A stretch of 46,147 nt of DNA, taken from IMG/VR virus record IMGVR_UViG_3300045135_001080, positions 1 to 46,147 of that record, one strand, 5' to 3'. The notes under the pieces were generated by a model. The model saw only the letters and a program-made list of their open reading frames with translations. It did not search any database and was not told the origin of the DNA. Origin of the DNA: a virus. A program made the translations under genes and the position numbers. Each line of letters begins with the position of its first letter. The stretch's first letter is position 1. This document shows, piece after piece, positions 15,276-25,400 of this stretch.

Positions 15276-16514
15276 TTATCTCTCAGTAAATATCCATCCT
15301 CTTGAAGCATTATAGTAAACTATATTAAAGGCTGCTCCGTTTACGTCAATATTCATATCTCCTGCTGTGCCATCTATCTTTTCGCCATTAGTTGCTACAA
15401 TTATATTGTTTGTTGCAGCATTGTTCCATCCATCTATTATAGCTATTTCGTCTCCTAAAACAGGGCTAGCAGGTAGTGTCATTGTTAAAGAAGAGGTGCT
15501 AGTGTCAACAATGATCTTATCCCCCGCTTGGAGTGTGGCATTCGCTGTTTTTTCTTGAAACCTTGTACTTGTGGGGTCTCCCCAATATATGTCTGTGCCA
15601 TCAGACTTAAGAATTTGGTCTTCTGTACCTACTGAAAGCGTTGAAGTTTCAGAGGAAGAATTTCCATATATAATACTACCACGAGACAAAGAGTCTAAAA
15701 GATTTAGTTCGACCCCGCTCGCGGTAACTTGAGTATTTCCTAAAGTAAAGTCTCCGTTTACTGTTAAGGAATCTACTCCCTCAGACCCAAAAGTGTGAAT
15801 CTGTAAAATATCTCCAGCACTAGCACCTTGTGCTAAAATTAAAGTAGACCCACTAGTAGCATTATACTGAGAAGGATCTAAAAGAGTGCCGTTTAAATAT
15901 ACGTCTAAGTTATCTACGTAGCTTAGAGTATTTCCGTTGGAGTCTCCTCCAGAAAAAAGTGTTTGAGATGCAGTAGCAATATATCTATACTTAGTATACT
16001 GTAAAGATTGTACTTGCTCAAGAACTACTCCTCCATAGGAAATAATTTCTAGAACATCTCCAGTAGCAGAACCTTCTGCCAGAGTTATAGAAGTACCATT
16101 AGTTGCAGTATAATCTAAGCTAAGAAGAAGCTTAACCCCGTTTAAGTATACGTCTACAAAGCCGGGATCATAAGTTGCTGCAAATATTGTTTGATTATTC
16201 GTAGCAGAGTAAACTTGTCGAGTATAGGCAACTCCTCCGCCAGAACCAACGCTTACAAAGCTAAAAGTTCCATTACCATCAGTGCTTAACAGTTGTCCGT
16301 TGGTGCCATCACCACTAACATCTGTTAAATCAAGTAAACTTGTAGCCCCACTTGCTCCGGCACCTACTTCAACAACGGAAGCAGTGCCATTATCTTTCTT
16401 TATATAGACTTTGCCATCAAATGTGTTGATAGCAACTTCGCCTAAAGCCAACTGCTCAGCAGTTGGAACGTTCCCCGCTACCGAGGAACGTTTCAGTTTA
16501 ATAGTTTGTGCCAT
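15276..16514 (-). CDS. Tail fibre protein with repeated beta-sandwich modules
   Basis: The 412-residue protein begins with an attachment module (MAQTIKLKRS, ALGEVAINTFDGKVYIK, about 1-45) related to those of the other fibres. A stem repeat (LLDLTDVSGDGTNGQLLSTD) follows. Then come two copies (about 95-170 and 175-255) of a beta module with DVYLNGVKL / DVYLNGTLLDPSQY, TSITLAEGSATGDVLEI and a closing YGG or FG; a third copy is in the J-like fusion at 19435-26466. The C-terminal part (about 315-412) contains VDTSTSSLTMTLPASPVLGD and WNNAATNNIIVATNGEKI, a beta-prism-like domain seen in many phage fibres, and ends in WIFTER. A strong AAGGAGG ribosome-binding site precedes the start. Confidence 0.85.
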   Translation of the reverse strand: MAQTIKLKRSSVAGNVPTAEQLALGEVAINTFDGKVYIKKDNGTASVVEVGAGASGATSLLDLTDVSGDGTNGQLLSTDGNGTFSFVSVGSGGGVAYTRQVYSATNNQTIFAATYDPGFVDVYLNGVKLLLSLDYTATNGTSITLAEGSATGDVLEIISYGGVVLEQVQSLQYTKYRYIATASQTLFSGGDSNGNTLSYVDNLDVYLNGTLLDPSQYNATSGSTLILAQGASAGDILQIHTFGSEGVDSLTVNGDFTLGNTQVTASGVELNLLDSLSRGSIIYGNSSSETSTLSVGTEDQILKSDGTDIYWGDPTSTRFQEKTANATLQAGDKIIVDTSTSSLTMTLPASPVLGDEIAIIDGWNNAATNNIIVATNGEKIDGTAGDMNIDVNGAAFNIVYYNASRGWIFTER

Positions 16515-16534
16515 ACGGCGCCTCCTTTAACAGT

Positions 16535-16548
16535 TGCGTATATACGCA
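16535..16548. other. Perfect 14-base palindrome upstream of a fibre gene
   Basis: TGCGTATATACGCA reads the same on both strands. It lies in the 50-base gap between two fibre genes, 21 bases upstream of the ATG at 16514. It could be a dimeric protein-binding site or a small hairpin near the ribosome-binding site. No promoter boxes are evident beside it. Confidence 0.45.
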
Positions 16549-16564
16549 GGAGTATAAAGTATTC

Positions 16565-18643
16565 TTAAAAAACTCCGCCGTCTAGGGAAGCCCACGCAAA
16601 GTCTGTACCATCACTAACAAGTGTTTGACCATCAGTACCAATAGGTAATTTTGCTAGAGTATTGTCAGCAGACGCATATAGAATATCACCACGAGTGTAT
16701 GAAGTCTGGTTAGTACCCCCATAAGCTTCTCCAACTGCAGTACCGTTCCAAGTACCTGTAGTAATAGTACCTAAAGTAGTAATTGAAGCCTGACCTACAT
16801 AGGTAGAGGCAATATCAATTGCGTCCGCAGAAACCGTGATTCTGTCGGCAGTACCAGCTACATCTATAACACCACTTGTGTGAGTTAAGCCATTACCAGC
16901 AACAGAACTTGCAAGGGAAACTGCGTCTGCACTAACCGTAATACCGTCGCCTGCAACAACATTAAATACAGTACCATCTTGAGTTAAGCCATCACCTGCA
17001 GTAAAGGCACCTGCACCAGAGAATTGTACCCAATTTTGGCCAGTAAAGTCGGTAGTTGAGTAGCTTTCTTGAACCCAGCCAGTATTACTATAAACAGCTC
17101 CTTCTAAAACTAGTACAGAAGCTCCTTGTAGCTCTGCAAATGTATCAGAGTCTTCAGAACGCGTTAATGTATAGGTAGCTCCATCATCTGCATAAACATA
17201 GATTCCGTTCTCTGAATCAGTAGACTGTCCGGTCAACAAAATACGGTAGCCGCTGTCTGCAGAAACTAAAGGATCGTGGCTGTCAATTACTAGGGTATTC
17301 GTAGAGCCTGTTAGAGAAATGTCAGAAGTAGCTAGTAAGTTTACAGCTTCTTTGAATGAAAGACCTGTTATTGCGTTGTCTACATAGGCTTTGTTTGCAG
17401 CATCAGTACTATCAACAGGCTCCGCAACTCCAGAAATACGAGCACCATTTACAGCGACCGTACCAGTACCGTCTGGGTTAAGTGAAATATTGCCATTAGA
17501 GTCAGTAGAACTAATCTCATTGCCATTTATGTTTAAGTTATCTACTGTTAACTCAGTGACGCCTGCTAGAGAAGTACTAGAAGCTCCGAGCTCTAGTTCA
17601 GTAGTACCAATAGTAACACTAGAATTTGTAAGTTTCGCATTCGCAATTGCGCCATCGCTAATACTTACTACTCCGGTATTAATAGTAATTCCGGCACCTG
17701 CAGTAAAGTGAGCACGTACTTCAGTAGCTGAAGGACCTGTGTAAGTAATAACACCTGTAGCAGAGTTGTAAGAAAGAGACCCGTCTCCACCAGCATCAGT
17801 AGCGCTTATAGCAGCACGAGCATTAGCGTTTGTGTATTGAGTAATATCACTAGAAATGGTGACTTTATCATTTGAGACTGAAGTGGTAATACCTGTACCA
17901 CCTTCAAAAGTGAGGGTATCGCCAGTAGTAAAGGTGTCAGTACCTGTATCGCCAGCAATGGAGAAAGAACCTGAAGGAATCGCGCCCCAAGAAAGCTGGC
18001 CTGCGCCGTCTGTTTTTAGGTATTCTCCCGCACTTCCATCAGCTTGTGGCCAGCTTTGGCCATCGAGTACAACACTTCCAGTAGTATCTGGAGTAATTGT
18101 AATATTTCCCCCACTTACGGATGTAATAGTATTGCCGTTTACATCAAGGTTTCCACCAAGTTGAGGAGTTGTATCATCAAGTACACTTTCAATTTCAAAA
18201 CCAGTTGCTTGAACTACCTGAGTCCAAGAAGTTTGATTTGTACCGTCAGTAGTAAGGAAGTACCCTGAAGTACCTGCAGTTTGTGGCCAGTTAACGCCAT
18301 CAAGTACAACATTACCTGTACCATTTGGAGTAATAATTAAATTGCCATTAGGATCAGTAGTGGTAATACTATTGCCATTAAATGTTAAATTATCAACATT
18401 TAATACGTCTAATTTGCTATCACCATCTACAATGAGAGCACTACCTGCAGTTACCGTACCCGCAGTATGATCTAGTAAGTCTGTAAAAAACTTACCACCA
18501 ATAGCATCTACATCGCCCGTACTACCTCCAGGGCGTCCAATAAATAGTTTATTACTAACACTGGAATACGCGAGTTCGCCATTTTGTAGTTCTGTTGGCG
18601 CCAGATTGCTGGTACTTCGTTTTATCGTTATTACTTGAGCCAT
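16565..18643 (-). CDS. Tail fibre protein, 692 residues
   Basis: The N-terminus (MAQVITIKRS, LQNGELAYSSVSNKLFIGRPGG) is the attachment module common to this cluster. Two copies of a stem unit follow, with ITITPDTTGSVVLDGQSWPQ and a YLKTDGAGQLSW strand, then repeated segments with NISLNPDGTGTVAVNG. A conserved block near residues 400-550 contains AANKAYVDNAITGLSFKEAVN, YRILLTGQSTD, NGIYVYADDGATYTLTR and GLTQDGTVFNV, which is a fibre shaft block found in many marine myo- and siphoviruses. The C-terminus (AYGGTNQTSYTRGDILYA, LPIGTDGQTLVSDGTDFAW) is a typical fibre tip repeat and ends in LDGGVF. No S74 chaperone is present. Confidence 0.87.
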   Translation of the reverse strand: MAQVITIKRSTSNLAPTELQNGELAYSSVSNKLFIGRPGGSTGDVDAIGGKFFTDLLDHTAGTVTAGSALIVDGDSKLDVLNVDNLTFNGNSITTTDPNGNLIITPNGTGNVVLDGVNWPQTAGTSGYFLTTDGTNQTSWTQVVQATGFEIESVLDDTTPQLGGNLDVNGNTITSVSGGNITITPDTTGSVVLDGQSWPQADGSAGEYLKTDGAGQLSWGAIPSGSFSIAGDTGTDTFTTGDTLTFEGGTGITTSVSNDKVTISSDITQYTNANARAAISATDAGGDGSLSYNSATGVITYTGPSATEVRAHFTAGAGITINTGVVSISDGAIANAKLTNSSVTIGTTELELGASSTSLAGVTELTVDNLNINGNEISSTDSNGNISLNPDGTGTVAVNGARISGVAEPVDSTDAANKAYVDNAITGLSFKEAVNLLATSDISLTGSTNTLVIDSHDPLVSADSGYRILLTGQSTDSENGIYVYADDGATYTLTRSEDSDTFAELQGASVLVLEGAVYSNTGWVQESYSTTDFTGQNWVQFSGAGAFTAGDGLTQDGTVFNVVAGDGITVSADAVSLASSVAGNGLTHTSGVIDVAGTADRITVSADAIDIASTYVGQASITTLGTITTGTWNGTAVGEAYGGTNQTSYTRGDILYASADNTLAKLPIGTDGQTLVSDGTDFAWASLDGGVF

Positions 18644-18662
18644 AATTTATATCTCTTAGCTT

Positions 18663-19025
18663 TTAAAAAGCCCCTGCGTCTAGAGTATCTGAGTCTCCAC
18701 CCGCTGATCCAACTAAAATTGGAACCCATTCAAAAACACCTACAGAGGTTTCTCTGTAAACATTAAAAGTTTCTGTTGCTGTATTATACCAAGTGTCCCC
18801 TTCATTCAAATTTGTATTGGGAACACTTGATTGGCTGAAAGAATTATCTGCCAATTGTTGAATGGCTTCTTCTATATTATCTGCCGTTACATTTCCGTAA
18901 CCTGCAAAATATATTTGAGAAGCCTGAGTAATCGCTGGAACCGCCGCAGTTTCAATAGTTAGTTCAGTAGTCTTACTAGTTACTTCTAGTCCAGAATTTG
19001 CTGTAATTTCTAGTGTGATTGCCAT
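18663..19025 (-). CDS. Short fibre/baseplate-associated protein
   Basis: The 120-residue protein has an N-terminal beta-rich part (ITLEITANSGLEVTSKTTEL), a helix (DNIEEAIQQLADN), and a C-terminal module (NLNEGDTWYNTATETFNVYR) that is widespread as a short beta hairpin at the ends of phage fibre stems. It ends in DTLDAGAF, like the LDGGVF end of the next fibre. Its start overlaps the preceding stop by one base. It is probably a short fibre or a linking adaptor; the assignment rests on shared motifs and position. Confidence 0.75.
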   Translation of the reverse strand: MAITLEITANSGLEVTSKTTELTIETAAVPAITQASQIYFAGYGNVTADNIEEAIQQLADNSFSQSSVPNTNLNEGDTWYNTATETFNVYRETSVGVFEWVPILVGSAGGDSDTLDAGAF

Positions 19026-19363
19026 TACCGAGTAATCTCTCTAGTAACCGTTACTTGACCCTGCAACAAGCGAGTTACAAAAGCGTCTCCACTTGTATAT
19101 ATCTCTAAGTCATATAGGTATACGCCCGCAGGGATCTCTGCAGTTGCTGAGTTAGACATTTCCATTTTAATAATGCCTGTAGTAGGGTTAGGTATTATGC
19201 ATACAAAAGAAGCAGTAGGATTTTCAGAGTCTCGTGTCTTTCTTAGTTGCGCGCGAGCAGAATACCCTGTTAAATCTTTTACAGCGCCATCTTCCTTCAT
19301 TGTCATATCTAGAACAAAATCAGCTCCCTGATCTAGATTAAAATTGTAAGTAGCTGCACTCAT
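19025..19363 (-). CDS. BppU-like/Ig-like small baseplate or fibre-adaptor protein
   Basis: The 112-residue protein is predicted to be a single beta sandwich: YNFNLDQGADFVLDMTM, LTGYSARAQLRK, GIIKMEMSNSATAEIPAGVY, YDLEIY and a final TRLLQGQVTVTREITR. This pattern, with an acidic QGADF start and a closing RLLxGxVTV, is common in small proteins encoded directly after the J-like gene of marine siphoviruses and podoviruses, and it resembles the N-terminal fold of baseplate upper proteins. It is the first gene after promoter P3 and would be made in good amount. A role in fixing the fibres that follow to the tail is inference. Confidence 0.75.
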   Translation of the reverse strand: MSAATYNFNLDQGADFVLDMTMKEDGAVKDLTGYSARAQLRKTRDSENPTASFVCIIPNPTTGIIKMEMSNSATAEIPAGVYLYDLEIYTSGDAFVTRLLQGQVTVTREITR

Positions 19364-19383
19364 CTGAAATTCTCCATGTTGAA

Positions 19384-19412
19384 ATTATAGCAAAGGAAAC
19401 ATTTTAAGTCAA
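19384..19412 (-). promoter_or_regulatory. Sigma-70-type late promoter P3
   Basis: TTGACT (19412-19407) and TATAAT (19389-19384) are separated by exactly 17 bases on the - strand. The site lies in the 71-base gap after the J-like gene, and its transcript would begin with the adaptor gene at 19363, which has a GGAGA ribosome-binding site. The preceding bases (TTTC) are close to those before P2. Confidence 0.88.
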
Positions 19413-19434
19413 GAAATATTTTTGGTTAGGTTAC

Positions 19435-22400
19435 TTAGGTATTCTTTAGCTCTTCTATCTCTTCTTTTAACTCTTTAATTGCTTCTACTAATAAACCTAC
19501 TAAGTTGCCGTAAGCTAGCGTTAGTTTTCCATCATGCTCTCCTACTGCCATAGGAAGTACTGATTGAACATCTTGAGCAATAAGACCTGTTCGAACTTCT
19601 TCTCTGCCTATAAAATTATAAGTATATCCCGTTAAACTTTGTACCTTACTTAAAGCATTTGGTATTACTTCTAAATTCTCTTTTAGTGTTAGATCTGAAG
19701 TTTCTTGAAGCAACTGACAGGTAACACTTCCATCTACTACAACATTTCCATTGAACTTTCCAGTACCATCACTTTGTAAAGTAATGCCCGTATTTCCATA
19801 ACCTCCGCCTATGTATGTACTACCATAAAGTGCGCTTAGTCCATTTGCAGAAAAAGTTCCGTCAACATCAAGAGTGCCATTAAAAGAGCCATTACCTGTA
19901 TTTGTAAAAGTAGACCCAGTACTTCCGTAACCTCCACCAACTTCAATAGTTCCTGCAGTTACATCACCTGTAAAAGTAGCATTAGTACCATCAGTACCAT
20001 TCTCAAGTACTTTACTAGTACCATTACTCGCAAATACATCACCTGTAAGAGATGTAGCTTCTGCCCCAGTTACAACTCCATTGAGAGTTACATTTGATGA
20101 TCCATCAATAGATACTGACCCAGAAAGGTCTCCTCCCAAAGTTATAGTACGAGCTATAGCCCACTTACTTGCAGTAGCTGCATTACCTGTAAGGTCTCCA
20201 GTTACGTTGCCTGTATGTATTCCAGTAGTATTACCTGTAAGGTCTCCAGTCACGTCACCTGTAAAAGTAGCATTAGTACCATCAGTACCGTTTTCAAGTA
20301 CTTTACTAGTACCATTACTTGCAAATACATCGCCTGTAAGAGATGTAGCTTCTGCTCCAGTTACAACGCCGTTAAGAGTTACATTTGAGGACCCATCAAT
20401 AGATACTGACCCAGAAAGGTCTCCTCCCAAAGTTATAGTACGAGCTATAGCCCACTTACTTGCAGTAGCTGCATTACCTGTAAGGTCTCCAGTTACATTA
20501 CCAGTTACATCGCCTGTAAGGTCTCCAGTTACATTACCAGTTACATCACCTGTAAGATCTCCAGTCACGTCACCTGTGAAAGTAGCATTAGTACCATCAG
20601 TACCGTTTTCAAGTACTTTACTAGTACCATTACTTGCAAATACATCACCTGTAAGAGATGTAGCAGTAGCACCTGCTACAGTCGTATTTAAAGTTACATT
20701 TGACGACCCATCAAGAACTACAGATCCTGAAGCATCTCCACTAAGAGTTATAGTACGTGGAGTAGCCCATTTAGTAGCTGTGTCTGCATTACCTGTAAGG
20801 TCTCCAGTTACATTACCAGTTACATTGCCTGTAAGGTCTCCAGTTACATTACCAGTTACATCTCCTGTAAGGTCTCCAGTTACATTACCAGTTACATTGC
20901 CTGTAAGGTCTCCAGTCACGTCACCTGTAAAAGTAGCATTAGTACCATCAGTACCGTTTTCAAGTACTTTACTAGTACCATTACTCGCAAATACATCACC
21001 TGTAAGAGATGTAGCAGTAGCACCTGCTACAGTCGTATTTAAAGTTACATTTGACGACCCATCAAGAACTACAGATCCTGAAGCATCTCCACTAAGAGTT
21101 ATAGTACGTGGAGTAGCCCATTTAGTAGCTGTGTCTGCATTACCTGTGAGGTCTCCAGTTACATTACCAGTTACATTACCTGTAAGATCTCCAGTTACAT
21201 TACCAGTTACATTACCAGTAAGATCCCCAATAAAAGTACCTGTTACAGTGCCGTCTGGAGCAACTCTAAAGTTTAAGCCACTATTGTCTCCGCCGTATAT
21301 TAGGCCGTCTGGGCCTGCAATATCTAGCCAAGCATCGTTATCAACACCCCAATTTGCAGTATCTGATTTAATAAACGAAGCGGCAGTACCATTCTTAGTG
21401 CCTGCAAAAATTCCCCGCGTAGTTGCATCTGTGCCTGTGGATATAAAAGTGCCTGCTATACAGGAATAATTATCTGCACTCGCTACATATAGTGCCGTAT
21501 CCCATCCGGTAGCTCCTATATCTACTCCACCCTCAACTAGACTTACAGTATGCGTGCCATCATTAAAAGTACTTGGAGTTAGCGTTGTTAGCCCTACAGA
21601 ATCGTCCTGAATATTTGAACCATCAATAGTACTAAAACTGAACGACCCCGCTCCATTTGTAGTGAGCACTTGGCCATTTGTGCCATCAGCAGTTACATCC
21701 GTTAAGTCCAGTAGAGTACTGTCTATAAAACTGAATGACCCCGCTCCGTCTGTGCTAAGTACTTGACCGTCAGTGCCATCTGAAGCTACGTCTGTTAGGC
21801 CAAGTAGTGAAGTTACTCCGCTCGCACTTGTGAAGGTAAATGACCCCGCCCCGTCTGTAGTAAGTACTTGACCATCTATACCATCTGAGCCTACGTCTGA
21901 AAGATCAAGTAGACTTGCAGGAGGTACATAGCTAACTCCGTTTGAAACTATGCTTACTATATCATCTGCTTCTGTGCCGTTTGCTAAAACTACACTTGTT
22001 CCGTTTGTGGCTGTATACTCTGACGGATCTAGTAATACACCATTTAGATATACTTCTAAAAAGTCTACCTCATAACTTACTGTAAAAAGGGTTTGGCCTG
22101 CGGTGGCTGTAAAAGAAGTTCTCTCATACTCTGTGCCTCCACCGCTGCCTCCAGTAACCGTGGAAAAGCTGAAGGTGCCTGCCCCATCTGTAGTAAGTAC
22201 TTGACCCTCGGTACCGTCAGCAGTTACGTCAGACAGGCTTAATAAACTATTTGGCCCATTTTTTACAGATAAAACTCGAATAGATTTTTGTCGTTGTTTA
22301 TCTGTATTTGCCTCATCTGAGCCTTCTGCAATAGTTACTGTAAAATCTAAAGGTACCGCAGAAAAATCTGAAACTTTATCTAATGTAATTTCGTAACCTG

Positions 22401-25400
22401 TAGCGCCTACATTTGCACTAGAAAATACTGTTTCAGCAGTTTGTGAAATTTCTGCATTATTAAATCCTGTGCCGGTTATTTTAAATTTCGGCTCTGCAAA
22501 GCCTTCTGCAGTCGCCGTAAGAACAATATTCGTATAGTCAGTTACTAAGGTCTCTTCTCCGTCGAAACTAAGAATACTTGGCGACATACTAAGGTCTGCA
22601 ATTCTAAGCTTGGTTTCCGTGTCTACAGAAACTATTAGATTTACAGGAAATACTTGGAATACTTCATTATTATTTTGAACAGCTGCAAAGGCTGCATCAG
22701 TAATTTTATCAAAAGTAAATGGTTGTCTCTTAATTATCGACCCCGCAGCTACTTCAGAATCAAAACTTCTATCCAAAACCATAGAAGTATCTGAGTTTAT
22801 AAATTGAACAAAAGCTCCTTGAGTGGAAGAAAAATATACTAAATCTCCAATATTGAACTCAGAGCTAAAGCTAGTGCCAGTTCCACTAACTATTGTAGAT
22901 TTTGCAGGCACGCTTACAGTGCCTGTTTTAGTTACAAAACTTCCCTCTCCTGAAACACTGCCATCTCCTGCATCATAAAAGTAGCTAACACCTAAAGAAT
23001 TTGTTTCTATTTGAGTATCATTGTACTTAATTAATTTTAAAGGATCATTTACATCACTTGCGTCAAAAAAGATATAATGCCTTTTAATTTGAGCCTCTAC
23101 TTCGTCCATAGCAGAGTAATCTAAAGAAGCAACCCCGCTACAGTCTTGAGAGTAACGAGTTGCAGCTCCTCCTTCAAAAATATATTCTTTTGCGGGCTGT
23201 GCTACAGGAGAAAACTTGTATTTAGAAGTATTCTCTAAACTAAAAGTACCTGTACTATTAATAAATATAGGAGTGCTTATTGTGCCGCCCAAAGCAATTC
23301 CATAACCTCTGGGAACTGTAGGCGGTTCCTGTACTTCTTCTACTACAAACTTTGTCTTAACTAAGTCCGATCTATTTCCATAGATACTAATAGTAGCAAT
23401 TCCTACTTCATAGGTTCCGAGAGGCAGAACTTCGGGCCCTATAGAAGTTAAATCTGAACTTATTATTAAAGGATTAGTAGCATTTGATAGGTTATGATGC
23501 ACTTCATAGTACTTAATAAATTCGTAGTTACTATTATCGGAATTTTTTGGAGACTCCCATGATAAGCTAACTTTATTTTGCAGCTCTCCGGACTTTGTTA
23601 CTATTAAATTAGTAGGGGGTGGTACTACAGGGGAAGCACTTAATAGAGTATCTACATAAGGCTGAGAAAAGTCTTTTTCAATGTCATCAAACTTTTCATT
23701 GTAATGCTCTACTGCTGAAATATTGTAAGTTAGTTCATCATTCTTTTGAATGTTAAGAATCTTATATAGCTTCTTAGAACCTTCTATCTCTTCCCCAGAA
23801 GAAGCAGTCTCCTTTAGCGCCCATACGGTTTCTGCGTTAGGGGCGGCAGAGAATGCAGTGGAAACTGTTAAAGTATCAGTAGTTTGATTAGACTCTTGTA
23901 TCTCCTGACTCTCTACTCTAGTATAAGGAGACCAAGAGGTTACTACAGCCTCTCCTGAATCATCTACTAAGTTTGCGGCCTCTTCTTCGGTGTAAGAGCC
24001 TACTATTAGCTCTCCCTTAGTATACCCAACTCCTCCTATTATGGCATCATCTTGAGCCAAAAATACTCCTGGCTCTTCTATTAAAATACTCAACTCATAA
24101 GTATTACCGCTTAGAGTGACTTCTCGGTCTAATGGTATTTCGGACGAAGTTAATACTCCAGTGGAGGATACTCTACCAGAATAAGCAGTATTATATCTAT
24201 CTGCGTCCTGTATATTTATTATGTCGCCAGGAGCTAAGAAAGACGCATTTATAGAAGTACTAAAACTTGCCACTTCTTTTTGATTGATAGCTGTCCACAG
24301 CTTCCATCTACCGTATCTAGTAGCTTGTCCTAGCGAAGTTGTTCCGAATGCTACCGCTTCTGAGGAAATTATTTTTCCTGTTTTTACAATATTTTGACGG
24401 TCTTCTACTATTAAAGGTTCTAGTACATAGTCATTTTCAGGGTTATTCCAAGTTACAACTATTTGATTAGTTCTTAATTTCTCTGAAGTTCCTTGATACG
24501 AGAATTCCCCATTTATAATATTACCTTTTGTAAACGTGTAAATAGGATCTTTTGCCTGGTCTAAGACAGGAGTTATATTTCCTTCAGACCAATAAAGCAT
24601 TGCTCTGAATATTGTAGCAAAATCTTTCAGTATTTTATAAGCGTCAGTAGCTTTAGAGACATATACATTAGAAGTAAATCTCGGCTCAAGCCCACCCTTG
24701 CCATCAGGAACTAACTCATCGCAATACCTGGCTATTCTGTACAAGGTATATTTATCTATATCACTAGTATCTAACCAGTTTCCAAGTCCGTACCTTGCGT
24801 TAGTAATTAAGTCTAAAAATACCCAAGCAGGATTATTTGAATATACAAGATTTTGCCTAAAATTTCCGTCCCAATCTTGATAAGAAGACTCTATATTACC
24901 TGTGGTAACATTTCTATTATAGGTAGCTATACCTTCTAAAGATTCGTCCCTTGTAACATAATTGGAGGGAACAGCTATTAATTTACCTTTACAAACATAT
25001 GATCTTGTAGGAGTATCCGGAAAATTCTTAGAACTTACTCTAACTTGAGCATAAGAAGTCCAAGGGTAACTGAACTCCTCCCTAATTATACAGGTAGAGT
25101 TCTGCAGCGTAGACTGAAGTTGTGCATTATAACCTACTTTATCATAAGTAAAGTCTGACCTAACCGACCTATCATCTTTAGTTACTTTAGTTATTTTTAA
25201 ACGAAAAGTTTTAAAAGGCTTGTACTTATCTAAGCTAAAAGTTTCAGTGGTAAAGGTAAGAGCTCTTTGGTTTCCTTTATGTACAATATAGCCTCCCCCA
25301 TCAACCATATTGATAGGAGTTTCAAAGCCGCTGCCTTTGTCTAACTCTATTTGTACTAAATAAGCTTGTACTCCGGCACTTAACTCTCCGGTTTCTTCTT

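Noticed and set aside
19961-21230. Possible CRISPR array or tandem non-coding repeat
   Set aside because: Units are about 300 bases with in-frame coding on the - strand and no short repeat/unique spacer pattern.
20081-21469. A 462-codon open frame on the + strand within the J-like repeats, encoding repeated Pro-Val-Arg-Ser
   Set aside because: It is antisense to the repeated stem codons of the J-like fibre; the low-complexity repeats keep all frames open. It has no ribosome-binding site and lies inside a well-supported gene.
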